This document shows, one piece after another, positions 6,760 to 14,888 of a stretch of 64,000 nt of DNA. How positions within the stretch are numbered: the first letter of the stretch is position 1; every line of letters starts with the position of its first letter. The position numbers and the translations under genes are program-made. The stretch comes from Nocardia vinacea NBRC 16497 (GTDB lineage: Bacteria > Actinomycetota > Actinomycetes > Mycobacteriales > Mycobacteriaceae), in NCBI RefSeq assembly GCF_000308835.1, contig NZ_BAGN01000424.1:1-64000 (forward strand), written 5' to 3'. The notes beneath the pieces are model-generated. The model had not been told where the DNA came from and did not search any database. It saw only the letters and a program-made list of their open reading frames with translations.

Positions 6760-8451
6760 ATGTCGCAGCGTGTTTTGCTGCTCTGCAGCGCCGAGAACGG
6801 TCTTACCCGGCGCGCTGCCGCCGCGCTGCGCAGGGCGGGACGGGTGGTTCGAACCGAAGTTGTCGCCGGTTCCGGTGAGATGGATGCCGCGGTCGCTCCC
6901 GCGGATTTCGATCTCATCATCTGCCCGTATCTGAAATACGCCGTCCCCGAGCACATCACCAGCCGCTGGACAACACTGACCATCCATCCCGGTCCGGTCG
7001 GCGACCGTGGTCCGCACTCGCTGGATTGGGCGATAACGAATGCCGAACCGAGGTGGGGCGTTACGGCCCTTACCGCCGTTTTCGAGATGGACGCGGGCCC
7101 GGTCTGGGCATTTCGTACTTTCCCGCTGCCCCGCGGTTTTACCAAGAGCGCCATATACAACACTGTCGTCGCCGATGCTGCTGTGGAGTGCATTCTCGAA
7201 GCCTCCGATAAGGCATCCGATCCCCGATACGTGCCGGTTGATCAAACGGACGCGCCGCGAGAAGTTCGCGGCGCGCGCCCTAGGTCGGCGATGCGGCAAT
7301 CCGACCGGGCGATCGACTGGGCCGGTGACGCCCACACGATCGCGCGCCGGATCAATGCCGCGGACGGCTCTCCGGGCGTTCTCACTACGCTGCACACGCA
7401 TCCCGTTTATGTGCACGACGCCCATCCCGGGAAGCGCATCGGCCGGATCGGCGAGCCTGGAACTATCGTCAGTCGTGCGTACCGCCGCATCGAAATAGCC
7501 TGCGGCACGGGCACACTCTGGATCGGCCACCTCGGCGCGAAAACCGCGTCGGACGGCTGCAAAGGCCCCGCGACCAATGTGCTGCGCCGGATCGGTTACC
7601 CGATTCTGACCGTGCCGCAAAACACCGCGGCCACGTACCGCGACATCCACTACCGCCGCGAAGGTAGCAGCCCGATTGCGACCATCACCATCGACGCCTA
7701 CAACGGCGCATTCGACACCAGTTTCTGCCTGCGTCTCGCCGACGCGATCCGTTTCGCGGGACGGCAGGGCACCGACGTGCTCGTAGTGCGCGGAACCGAA
7801 AGCAACCCGCACTGGTGCAACGGGATCCACCTCGGTGCCATCGAACATGCGGACGACCCGGCCCGCGAAGGCTGGGCGAATATCACCGCGATCAATGCCG
7901 TGTGCCGCGCGTTGCTGGAGTGCACCTCGCAGGTCACCGTTGCCGCTCTCACCGGCTCGGCAGGTGCCGGTGGGGCGATGCTCGCCCTGGCCGCCGATGT
8001 CGTCGTGGCCAGGCAGCGCGTCTTGCTGAATCCGCACTATGCGACGCTCGGGCTCACCGGTTCCGAGTTACATACCTTTACCCTGCCCCGTCGGGTGGGG
8101 TCTGATCGTGCCCGTGAGCTGCTTACCGAATGTCCGAGCCTCGATACTGTCGAGGCCCACCGTGCGAATCTCATCGATCATGTCGGTCCTGACCGCGAAT
8201 TCGATTGCTGGCTCGACGACCTCGTCCGGGAGTACTGCCGCCCGACCGTGCGGGCTGCCGCCATGCGGGCCAAGTACGCCCGGCTGAATGTCGACCTGCC
8301 TCCCGGTCGTATCGACGCGATCCTGACCGAGGAACTGGCGCAGATGTCGGCTGATCTTTTCGGCGACCGCCACGGATTCGCCGCACGACGGCATGCCTTC
8401 CTCCGCAAAATCCCGCAACCCGCCTCGGTTCGGGGCCACCTCGAGGCCTGA
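6760..8451 (+). CDS. HypX/HoxX-like protein (formyl-THF domain plus enoyl-CoA hydratase domain)
   Basis: 563 residues, the size of HypX. The N-terminal part is a formyltransferase-type domain: FDLIICPYLKYAVPEHI, then HPG (76-78), GDRGPHSLDWAI (81-92) and TALTAVFEMDAGPVWAF. A C-terminal formyltransferase-like segment follows. The last 230 residues are crotonase-like (NITAINAVCRALLECTSQV, GSAGAGGAMLALAADVVVA, LNPHYATLGLTGSELHTF). In hydrogenase systems HypX makes the active-site CO ligand from formyl-tetrahydrofolate. No hydrogenase or hyp gene is in the window, so it is either an orphan helper or acts in another pathway. GGAGG nine bases upstream favours ATG 6760 over the frame's earlier start at 6682. 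Confidence 0.85.
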   Translation: MSQRVLLLCSAENGLTRRAAAALRRAGRVVRTEVVAGSGEMDAAVAPADFDLIICPYLKYAVPEHITSRWTTLTIHPGPVGDRGPHSLDWAITNAEPRWGVTALTAVFEMDAGPVWAFRTFPLPRGFTKSAIYNTVVADAAVECILEASDKASDPRYVPVDQTDAPREVRGARPRSAMRQSDRAIDWAGDAHTIARRINAADGSPGVLTTLHTHPVYVHDAHPGKRIGRIGEPGTIVSRAYRRIEIACGTGTLWIGHLGAKTASDGCKGPATNVLRRIGYPILTVPQNTAATYRDIHYRREGSSPIATITIDAYNGAFDTSFCLRLADAIRFAGRQGTDVLVVRGTESNPHWCNGIHLGAIEHADDPAREGWANITAINAVCRALLECTSQVTVAALTGSAGAGGAMLALAADVVVARQRVLLNPHYATLGLTGSELHTFTLPRRVGSDRARELLTECPSLDTVEAHRANLIDHVGPDREFDCWLDDLVREYCRPTVRAAAMRAKYARLNVDLPPGRIDAILTEELAQMSADLFGDRHGFAARRHAFLRKIPQPASVRGHLEA

Positions 8452-8710
8452 CGCCCGCTGTTCGCAATTAGATGCCGCAGGGTCGCTGTCGAACATGTCC
8501 TGTGCGGCCGAGCGCCTCGGGTCGGCGTTCTGCTTTATCCGCCCGTGCCCTGTCGCGGTATGACCGCGACCTCGCTCGGTTCTGCGGTGTTCGGCGGTAT
8601 CTCGGCATTGCGAATGCGGACGTAGGCCGGCCTGCCCATGAAAGCAGGGGCGCAACGATCTTGATTCAGGACGCGAAATGCTCGGTAGTACAGAGGGGAA
8701 AGGACTCTCG

Positions 8711-9637
8711 ATGAAAAGGATCATCGGCATCATCGTGGCGGCAGCGGCGGTGACCTTGGCGACGGCATGTCAGGACGGCGTGACGACGCAAACGTCCGGT
8801 GGGTCGTCGGTGTCGAACCCCGCTACCGTTGCCGTGCCGGGATCCGCTCAGCCTCCCGTCACTCAGCAATCACCAGGTGCCACGCAGCCTGCTGGTGACA
8901 ACGCTCCTGCCACTGCCGGAAACGGCAAATGCGTCGATCTGAAGTCGGCGGTGGTCACAGCCGCGCTCGGCACACTCGGTGCCGGTGTCGGCGGCGACGG
9001 GTTCTACGCAGACAGCGGCACCGACGCCCCCGTCGGCGCCTGTCCCGCCATACTTTGGGTGCTCGCTGGGACTCCGCACGGCACCGCCAGCTCACCCTGG
9101 CACGTGATGCTGTTCAACCACGCGGGTTATCTGGGCACCGCGACCAAAAAGTCGACTGCATATACACAGGTGGTCGGCTCGTCCGATCGCAGTGTCGAGG
9201 TCCAGTACCGTTGGCTCACGGGTAAAGACGCCAGCTGCTGTCCCTCGGGTGGGCCGGTCATTGTCACTCTCACCTTGGGCGCCGACGATCGCAGCGTGAC
9301 CCCGGACCGTGACTTCCCGACGGAGGTCACCGATCCGAGTTCAGCGAGCTCGCCGCCGGTGTGCCCGGTTACCAAGGCTGTTTTGCTCGAAGCGTTGCGA
9401 GGCACTGACATCGGGTCGCGGTTGGCGACGCCGATCGAACTCGAGGATCGAATCGACTGTGCGGGTGAGTGGGCGATGGCCCATACGGGAACCCACGACA
9501 ATACTGTCAACCGAGCCCAAGTCTTGTTCCACTACGTAGCGGCCGACGGAGGCTGGAAGCCTGTGGGCCTCGGCAGTGCGCTGCACTGCACCGAGACCGG
9601 CGTGCCCGCCGATGTCGCAGACAAGATCTGCGGCTGA
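8711..9637 (+). CDS. LppP/LprE-type lipoprotein
   Basis: 308 residues. The signal peptide ends in a lipobox LATAC, with C20 as the lipidated residue. A Ser/Thr/Pro/Gln-rich linker (about 21-70) leads to a folded domain containing SSPWHVMLFNHAGYLGTAT and VEVQYRWLTG, phrases I associate with the LppP/LprE family of mycobacterial and nocardial lipoproteins. A second segment (PVCPVTKAVLLEALRG to the C-terminus) has three more cysteines. The protein is predicted on the outer face of the plasma membrane. GGGGAAAGGA precedes ATG 8711. The gene is monocistronic and converges on the flavoprotein gene. Confidence 0.75.
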   Translation: MKRIIGIIVAAAAVTLATACQDGVTTQTSGGSSVSNPATVAVPGSAQPPVTQQSPGATQPAGDNAPATAGNGKCVDLKSAVVTAALGTLGAGVGGDGFYADSGTDAPVGACPAILWVLAGTPHGTASSPWHVMLFNHAGYLGTATKKSTAYTQVVGSSDRSVEVQYRWLTGKDASCCPSGGPVIVTLTLGADDRSVTPDRDFPTEVTDPSSASSPPVCPVTKAVLLEALRGTDIGSRLATPIELEDRIDCAGEWAMAHTGTHDNTVNRAQVLFHYVAADGGWKPVGLGSALHCTETGVPADVADKICG

Positions 9638-9692
9638 GTGCCGGTGAGCCGCATAACCCAAGAGCTGTGCCGGTGCCCGGCTTGTGCGGGGA

Positions 9693-10946
9693 TCAGAACG
9701 TCGACTGATCGGTCGGGATCGGTTCGGGTGGGCGTCGTGGCGAGGGCAGCGCCATCGCGAGTTCCCCCCGTCGGGCAGCCCGCCGCCACCGCTGTCCGGA
9801 GTCGATGGCACGCCGGATCTTGCGCACTGTGGGTACCTGTGTGAGCAGGTGTAGCTGATATCGCCACGGCATTTGCAGCCCGTGCCGAGCCGCCATCGCA
9901 TAGGCGAACTGCACGGCGCTGCGGTCGAGATACCGGTCGGCGTGTTCGAACCAGATCATGCTGGTACGGGCGGCGGCCTGTATCGGGCGCAGCGCAGCGC
10001 GCCGTTGCGCATCGTAATTCTCCAGCGCGTCGGCGACCTCGGCATGCTCATACAGGTTCTGTGCGAGCACGACGGCGTCGACGATTGCCAGCCGGGTGCC
10101 CGAACCGATGGTGAAATGCGTCGTGTGCGCTGCATCGCCGAGCAGCACCACGTTGTCTTGATACCAGATCTTGTTGGTTACCTCGGGAAAGCGGCTCCAC
10201 CTTGCGAACTCGCCTCGTGTCTTGCTCATCAACGAGTGACCGTCGAGCAGGCGCGTGAATATGTTCTCCAGAACGCGCAAGTTCTCCAGGTTATCCAGGG
10301 AATCGAATCCCAGTCCATGCCAAGTCTGCGGTTGGCACTCAACGATGCAGGTGCTGAATTTTTCGGCAACCGACGGGTAGGCATGGAACCAGATCCAACC
10401 GGCCGAGGTGTGTTCGAAGGCGAAGGTAAATCGGGTGAAGACCTTGTCCGTACCGAGCCAGATATATCGATTCTCGCCGAGTGTGACGGACGTGCCGAAT
10501 CGATGATTACCAAGCTGCCGTACCCGGCTGTTCGCGCCGTCGGAGGCGACGATGAGATCGGTGTCGTCGAAGCCGGACAGATCATGGACCTCTCGCCCGT
10601 GCTGGACATCGACGCCCAGGTCGCTCGCTCGTCGGGAAAGTACGTCGAGCAATGCCGCGCGGCCCATGCTGAACCCGTAGCCCCCGAAATGTGCGGTCTG
10701 GTCGTCGCGCACATGGATTGCCTGTTCACGCCATAGGACCGACCCGGCACGCACCGCCTGGGCGCTGTCGGGGTCATTCCGATACAGAATGTCGAGCAGG
10801 TCGTCCCAGTACACGACGCCCCAGCCATAGGTGGAACCGGGCGGATTGCGGTCGATCACTGTGATGTCATGAGCCGGGTCGCGCCGCTTCATCGAAATAG
10901 CGAAGTACAGCCCGGCCGGCCCGCCACCGACACACACAATCTTCAT
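9693..10946 (-). CDS. FAD-dependent hydroxylase, salicylyl-CoA 5-hydroxylase-like
   Basis: 417 residues. It opens MKIVCVGGGPAGLYFAIS (dinucleotide-binding GGGPAG at 7-12) followed by DRNPPGSTYGWGVVYWDD. The DG motif ASDGANSRV is near residue 136, and GDAAH at about 270-274 binds the FAD ribityl chain. The N-terminal phrase and the GWGVV turn are typical of salicylyl-CoA 5-hydroxylase and anthraniloyl-CoA monooxygenase flavin domains. Those enzymes often carry an extra C-terminal domain that is missing here. GGAG lies upstream of ATG 10946. No CoA ligase is adjacent, so the substrate is uncertain. Confidence 0.8.
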   Translation of the reverse strand: MKIVCVGGGPAGLYFAISMKRRDPAHDITVIDRNPPGSTYGWGVVYWDDLLDILYRNDPDSAQAVRAGSVLWREQAIHVRDDQTAHFGGYGFSMGRAALLDVLSRRASDLGVDVQHGREVHDLSGFDDTDLIVASDGANSRVRQLGNHRFGTSVTLGENRYIWLGTDKVFTRFTFAFEHTSAGWIWFHAYPSVAEKFSTCIVECQPQTWHGLGFDSLDNLENLRVLENIFTRLLDGHSLMSKTRGEFARWSRFPEVTNKIWYQDNVVLLGDAAHTTHFTIGSGTRLAIVDAVVLAQNLYEHAEVADALENYDAQRRAALRPIQAAARTSMIWFEHADRYLDRSAVQFAYAMAARHGLQMPWRYQLHLLTQVPTVRKIRRAIDSGQRWRRAARRGELAMALPSPRRPPEPIPTDQSTF

Positions 10947-11006
10947 CTCGTCACCAGCTCCAGCCGGTTGGTCGAACCTGGCTTCACATGATCGGTACTC
11001 GATGCA

Positions 11007-11042
11007 ACCGAGCCCGGCACGCTGTGCGTGTCCGGGCTCGGT
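11007..11042. terminator. Hairpin between the Gly-rich protein gene and the hydroxylase gene
   Basis: ACCGAGCCCGG (11007-11017) pairs perfectly with CCGGGCTCGGT (11032-11042) around a 14-base loop. It lies 9 bases after the stop of the minus-strand Gly/Trp-rich gene and about 60 bases before the next minus-strand start, so it probably ends the first transcript. Confidence 0.75.
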
Positions 11043-11050
11043 CACCGGCG

Positions 11051-11404
11051 CTAGAAGCTGCCCCAGCCACCCCAGCCGAATGGGTTCCACCAGCCGGGGC
11101 CGTTACCCCAGCCGCCGCCCCAACCCCAACCGCCGCCGCCCCATCCCCAGCCGCCGCCGTGACCCCAGCCGCCGCCGTGACCCCAACCCCCGCCACCGCC
11201 CCAACCCCAACCGCCGCCGCCCCAACCGCCGCCGTGACCCCAACCGGGGCTGTCGACGAGTTGGGTTGCAGACTCGGGCGTCGATGCGCGCGCGGAAGGC
11301 GCTTGCGCTGCGGCTGCGACAACCGGAATCGCAGCAACTGCGGCTATACCGGCGGCGGCCGCCAACCGGGCGAACTTCGTGTGTGAATTCTTTCTTTCGG
11401 TCAT
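11051..11404 (-). CDS. Exported glycine/tryptophan-rich repeat protein
   Basis: 117 residues. A signal peptide (FARLAAAAGIAAVAAIPVVAAAAQA, ending near ARA at 38-40) is followed by a mature domain of about 65 residues that is almost only Gly and Trp with a few His. It is built from tandem WGHGGGWG, WGWGGGG and WGNGPGWW units, ending GGWGSF. Such sequences occur in actinobacterial surface or aggregation proteins; no enzymatic role is expected. The DNA repeat units differ slightly from one another, suggesting selection on protein composition rather than a recent expansion. A purine-rich site upstream and the charged MTERKNSHTK start support ATG 11404. Confidence 0.75.
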   Translation of the reverse strand: MTERKNSHTKFARLAAAAGIAAVAAIPVVAAAAQAPSARASTPESATQLVDSPGWGHGGGWGGGGWGWGGGGGWGHGGGWGHGGGWGWGGGGWGWGGGWGNGPGWWNPFGWGGWGSF

Positions 11405-11635
11405 GATAGGGCTCCAGATGCTGTCCCGACCTGCTCGAATTCTACGCGGTTTCGCCGAACTCTAGAAGTCGCCGCGATAGCTCATCTATAATCTTCCGCC
11501 GCCTTCCGCACCGCTGCCCAATCCGAGGCTGCCCGCGTACTCCGTGGCGGAGGGAAGCCGGTGGCGAAGGTCGTAAAGGCCGGGCCCCGCGCGCCAACCG
11601 ATTACCTCGACACCCAACAGTTCAGATCTAGATGA

Positions 11636-11653
11636 ATACAGAAAAATCTGTAT
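11636..11653 (+). promoter_or_regulatory. ArsR-type operator
   Basis: ATACAGA (11636-11642) and TCTGTAT (11647-11653) are perfect arms around AAAA, immediately before the GTG of the ArsR gene. Imperfect ATA-CAG palindromes in this position are typical of SmtB/CmtR/KmtR-type metal sensors, so this is probably the autoregulatory operator of the two-gene operon. Confidence 0.75.
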
Positions 11654-11660
11654 CATTGGA

Positions 11661-11993
11661 GTGGTGGAGACCGCGCTGCAATTCGACGCGCTGGCTCGTT
11701 TCGGGCACGCGCTGTCCGACCCGACCCGCACCCAGATCCTGCTGAGCCTGCGGGCCGGTCCGGGATATCCATCGGAACTGGCCGACCGGATCGGGGTATC
11801 ACGGCAGATCCTGTCCAATCACCTGGCCTGTCTTCGGGGGTGCGGTCTGGTCGTCGCGGTCCCGGAGGGACGACGCAGCCGTTACGAGCTGGCCGATCCG
11901 CGCATCGCCGCCGCGCTCGAGGATCTGCTCGGGTTGGTGCTGGCCGTCGATCCGGCCTGCTGTCCGGTCTCCGACACCGAGGGGTGTTGCTGA
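11661..11993 (+). CDS. ArsR/SmtB-family metal-responsive repressor
   Basis: 110 residues: a winged helix with LARFGHALSDPTRTQILLSL, YPSELADRIGVSRQILSNHL and LRGCGLVVAVPEGRRSRYEL. The cysteine in LACLRGCGLV (recognition helix and turn), together with the C-terminal PACCPVSDTEGCC, resembles CmtR-type Cd(II)/Pb(II) sensors, which use a helix-4 cysteine pair plus a tail cysteine. The start is GTG 11661, just after the operator. The stop overlaps the ATG of the CDF transporter by one base (TGATG), so the two proteins are translationally coupled. Confidence 0.85.
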   Translation: MVETALQFDALARFGHALSDPTRTQILLSLRAGPGYPSELADRIGVSRQILSNHLACLRGCGLVVAVPEGRRSRYELADPRIAAALEDLLGLVLAVDPACCPVSDTEGCC

Positions 11994-12688
11994 TGTCGGT
12001 GCCCTTGGGTTTGCCATCGGCGGTTACGGTCTTGGGGCCGTCGCCGCAGCGGCGGAGGTTGCTGGCGCGGCGGATCCGGTGGTTCGTCGCGATGACGATC
12101 TCCTACAACGTGATCGAGGCGATCATCGCTCTTACCGAAGGGTCGCGGGTGTCCTCGACCGCGTTGATCGGGTTCGGGCTGGACTCGGTGATCGAGGTGT
12201 CCTCGGCGGCGGCGGTCGCCTGGCAGTTCGCCGGACGCGACCCCGCCGCGCGGGAGAAGATCGCACTGCGCGTCATCGCGTTCTCGTTCTTCGCGATCGC
12301 GCTCTATGTCAGCGTCGACTCGGTCCGCGGCCTGCTCGGCGTCGGCGAGGCCGAGCACTCAGCGATCGGGATCGGTTTGGCCGCAGCCAGTCTGGTGGTC
12401 ATGCCCGTGCTGTCATGTGCGCAGCGGCGAGCCGGACGTGAACTCGGTTCCGCCTCGGCGGTTGCCGATTCCAAACAGACCCTGCTGTGCACTTATCTCT
12501 CGGCGGTGCTGCTGGTCGGGTTGCTGCTCAACAGCATCTTCGGATGGTCATGGACCGACCCGATCGCGGCACTGGTCATCGCCGCCATCGCCGTCAGGGA
12601 AGGCGTCAACGCCTGGCGCGGGGACACCTGCTGCCCAACACCCACCAACACCGCCGCAGTCGGTCACGACTGCGACTGCTGTGACTGA
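11993..12688 (+). CDS. Cation diffusion facilitator-like metal efflux protein
   Basis: 231 residues with about six membrane segments (FVAMTISYNVIEAIIAL; TALIGFGLDSVIEVSSAAA; IALRVIAFSFFAIALYVSV; GIGLAAASLVVMPVL; TYLSAVLLVGLLLNSIF; WTDPIAALVIAAIAV). GFGLDSVIE replaces the canonical HxxxD metal site region of CDF helix II, and SKQTLLCTYLS sits where helix V has its second pair, so the site is non-classical. The large cytoplasmic domain of CDFs is absent; instead the tail is cysteine-rich (GDTCC, GHDCDCCD). Gene order with the ArsR sensor indicates heavy-metal export, probably Cd, Pb or Zn. Confidence 0.8.
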   Translation: MSVPLGLPSAVTVLGPSPQRRRLLARRIRWFVAMTISYNVIEAIIALTEGSRVSSTALIGFGLDSVIEVSSAAAVAWQFAGRDPAAREKIALRVIAFSFFAIALYVSVDSVRGLLGVGEAEHSAIGIGLAAASLVVMPVLSCAQRRAGRELGSASAVADSKQTLLCTYLSAVLLVGLLLNSIFGWSWTDPIAALVIAAIAVREGVNAWRGDTCCPTPTNTAAVGHDCDCCD

Positions 12689-12829
12689 CCCGTGAAACCG
12701 GGACCGCGTCGGCGTATTTCTCCGCGTGCAGCAACGTTGCCAAGGCCTGGGGACGACCCGAACCGCGCTCCTGCTCGACGGTGCGCAGTGAATCCTCGCA
12801 AAGTCGAACCGCATCGTCGTGCCGGGGGA

Positions 12830-13371
12830 TCAGCTGCGGGCATGCATGGCCGGAGCGAGGTGGACGAGACGGTCGATGCCGGGAGCGAATTCGGTGCCGA
12901 TCGGTAGCAGCAGGGTGACGTGGTCGGCCCCGGCGGCCAGGTGCGCGTGTACCTTCTCCGCAATCGAATCCGGTGTGCCGTGCGCGACGAGCGCGTCCAC
13001 CACGCGATCGTTCGGCTCAGCGATCTCCTCGGCCGTGTAGCCGAGTTCAGCCAGGACGGCCTGGAAGGAGGGCGCTGGGACCATGCGGATACCACCTGCC
13101 GCGCGGTGTCGAGGGCTCGGTCGGGTTCGTCGTCGGCCACCACGGAAAGCCCCACCACAAGCAGCTTGTTCGGGCCGAGCACCTGCCTGGCCCGCGCGGT
13201 GTGTTCCGGAGGCAACCCGGCGGGCAGTGTGCCGTCGGTGATCTCCGCGGCGAGCGCGAGCATCTTCGGCCCGTTCGCGGCGAGGATCCGCGGATACGCC
13301 ACGTCGGGTGCGGGTGGCCAGGTCTGGCCGTCCATCCCGGCGACATAGTCAAACGAAGTTCGGGCAGCCAA
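12830..13371 (-). pseudogene. Truncated, frameshifted luciferase-like (LLM) F420-type oxidoreductase
   Basis: The minus strand from about 13360 encodes DYVAGMDGQTWPPAPDVAYP, LAANGPKMLALAAEITDG and ARQVLGPNKLLVVGLSVVAD, the middle of an LLM-class flavin/F420 oxidoreductase. Near 13085 the frame changes, and FQAVLAELGYTAEEIAEPND and HVTLLLPIGTEFAPGID continue to the end. The N-terminal barrel strands are missing: upstream lies the epoxide-hydrolase gene. With 5' truncation and a frameshift it cannot be functional. Confidence 0.75.
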
Positions 13372-13377
13372 CCGGAG

Positions 13378-13761
13378 TCATCCCATCCGGCTGGTGAACT
13401 GGTTCAGGTCGAAATAGTCCCGCCAGGCGCTGATCCTGCCGTCCCTGACCTCGAAGGTCCCCATGACCTGGAGCTCGAAGGACCTGCCGGGGATCGTGAA
13501 GACGTCCACCCGCTCGGTCATCACGACCGGACCATTGGCTGCGATGTTGATGATGCGGAAGTCGATGCCCATGATGCCTGGCGGGCCAGGGCGAATGAAC
13601 GAGGCGATGTTGTCGGCGATCGCTTCTCTGCCGGTGACCGGTGCCATCGGGATGTTGTGGTACACGGCGTCGTCGGTGAGGAATGCGGCGAGCTCGCTGA
13701 CTCCGGCGTCGTCGGACCATGCCGCGCAGAACCTGCGCACCACCTCGATCGGGCTCTCCAT
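13378..13761 (-). CDS. Limonene-1,2-epoxide hydrolase-like protein
   Basis: 127 residues, SnoaL/LEH fold. The catalytic set of limonene epoxide hydrolase is visible: Y34 and N36 (VYHNIP), R84 and D86 (TERVDVF) and D115 (AWRDYFD), matching Tyr53, Asn55, Arg99, Asp101 and Asp132 of the Rhodococcus enzyme. The reaction would be water addition to an epoxide without a covalent intermediate. GGAGGGAG precedes ATG 13761. It sits next to a broken LLM oxidoreductase and 1.1 kb from an Asp-type alpha/beta epoxide hydrolase-like gene, suggesting a degraded terpene- or epoxide-handling cluster. Confidence 0.85.
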   Translation of the reverse strand: MESPIEVVRRFCAAWSDDAGVSELAAFLTDDAVYHNIPMAPVTGREAIADNIASFIRPGPPGIMGIDFRIINIAANGPVVMTERVDVFTIPGRSFELQVMGTFEVRDGRISAWRDYFDLNQFTSRMG

Positions 13762-13889
13762 CGGGCTCCCTCCTGCGCAATGATCAGATCATATGCCACG
13801 CACTCCCCGCCTCCATGGCCCCAACTGCCGAACGCACTGAAATGCCGCGGCCAGGGTGCAATTGCCTGGTTCTGTCGGCATCGTGGGCA

Positions 13890-14399
13890 TGGGTGCCTCA
13901 TCGGATATCGACGTCACCTTCGCCGGTGACGATCTCGTACCGCGGCTGGCCTGCGCGGCTTATCTGGCTCGATTCACCGGGCTCTCGTACACACTGCGGA
14001 TCCGACCTACGCCTGTCCTTCCGCTGGTGCACCGAACATCACCTCCTGCCGCTAGCGGCGGTGCGGGCCGAGATCGAACGGTACGTGCGATGGATGCAGG
14101 AGACCCGCCGGTACAAACCCTCCACCCTCGCCCGCCGCACGGCAGTAGTCACCGGGTTCTGTCGAACCTGCGTCATCGACGGCGTCATAGACCACTCGCC
14201 GGCCGAGTACGTCCGCTGTCCACAGGTATCGAACGAGTCACCGACACTCGGACTTTCATATTTGCAGTTCGAAGCGCTACTCACCGCGGCTCGTGATTCG
14301 GCCAACCGCTTCGACTTCGCGCTCGTAGCTATGCTCGGTCTACTCGGGCTGAGGATCTTCGAGGCATGTAAGTCCGATGCCGACCCGGGATCGACATGA
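13890..14399 (+). pseudogene. Tyrosine recombinase (phage-type integrase) fragment
   Basis: Two frames together give an integrase N-terminus: ACAAYLARFTG, then after a shift near 13990 DLRLSFRWCTEHHLLPLAAV, RAEIERYVRWMQETRRYKPS and TLARRTAVVTGFCRTC (core-binding domain). LSYLQFEALLTAARDSANRF and MLGLLGLRIFEAC follow, the start of the catalytic domain with its first Arg. The sequence ends at 14399 before the His-x-x-Arg and Tyr boxes. With the frameshift and missing C-terminus it is dead. No att repeats are visible. Confidence 0.7.
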
Positions 14400-14401
14400 G
14401 G

Positions 14402-14788
14402 TCATGCGTGGTCCGCAGGTTTTGGGGCGGCGTCGATCTCGGCCATGTGCTCCTCCGCCCACGCCCGCAGTGCGGCCAGCGGATTTTCCAGGGAGAGTCC
14501 GAGATCGGTAAGGCGATAGTGAACGCGCGGGGGAACGGTGGGTTCGACGCGGCGGGTGACCAGCCCGTCGCGGGACAGGCTTTGCAGAGTCACCGACAGC
14601 ATCTTCTGCGATACGCCGGGCATCCGACGCTGCAGTTCGGCGAAGCGTACCTCGCCGGGCGCGGCCTCGGCGAGCAGTTTCACCACCATGGACACCCATT
14701 TGGTGCCGAGCCGATCCAGAAGCCGACGGGTCGGGCAGTCCGGAGCGAACAGATCCCCGCGCTGGCCTGTGCTGGGTCGGGTAGTCAC
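14402..14788 (-). CDS. HxlR-family transcriptional regulator
   Basis: 128 residues with the HxlR winged helix: CPTRRLLDRLGTKWVSMVVK, FAELQRRMPGVSQKMLSVTL, SLSRDGLVTRRVEPTVPPRV and HYRLTDLGLSLENPLAALRAW. It is divergent from the alpha/beta hydrolase at 14889 with a palindrome between them, the usual arrangement for a local repressor or redox/ligand sensor. It has one cysteine at the N-terminus (APDC). Confidence in the family is high; the effector is unknown. Confidence 0.85.
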   Translation of the reverse strand: MTTRPSTGQRGDLFAPDCPTRRLLDRLGTKWVSMVVKLLAEAAPGEVRFAELQRRMPGVSQKMLSVTLQSLSRDGLVTRRVEPTVPPRVHYRLTDLGLSLENPLAALRAWAEEHMAEIDAAPKPADHA

Positions 14789-14843
14789 CTGGAGCTCACC
14801 ACCTGTCTCGAGAGTGCCGTCTTCGCAGTCTACTCATACTCAC

Positions 14844-14867
14844 CTATGGTCATGTAGTAACCATAAG
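14844..14867. promoter_or_regulatory. Palindrome in the HxlR/hydrolase divergent promoter
   Basis: CTATGGT (14844-14850) and ACCATAAG (14860-14867) form inverted arms (ATGGT-N9-ACCAT) in the 100-base divergent intergenic region. This is the probable HxlR binding site. Confidence 0.5.
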
Positions 14868-14888
14868 TAACCCTAGGTGGGAGATCGA

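Noticed and set aside
6538..8037. 499-codon minus-strand frame opposite the HypX homologue
   Set aside because: Low-information antisense sequence without domain motifs, whereas the plus strand shows HypX motifs throughout.
11095..11240. Short tandem GC-rich repeats that might suggest a CRISPR or VNTR array
   Set aside because: They are codon-level repeats of the Gly/Trp-rich protein, with no unique spacers of constant length.
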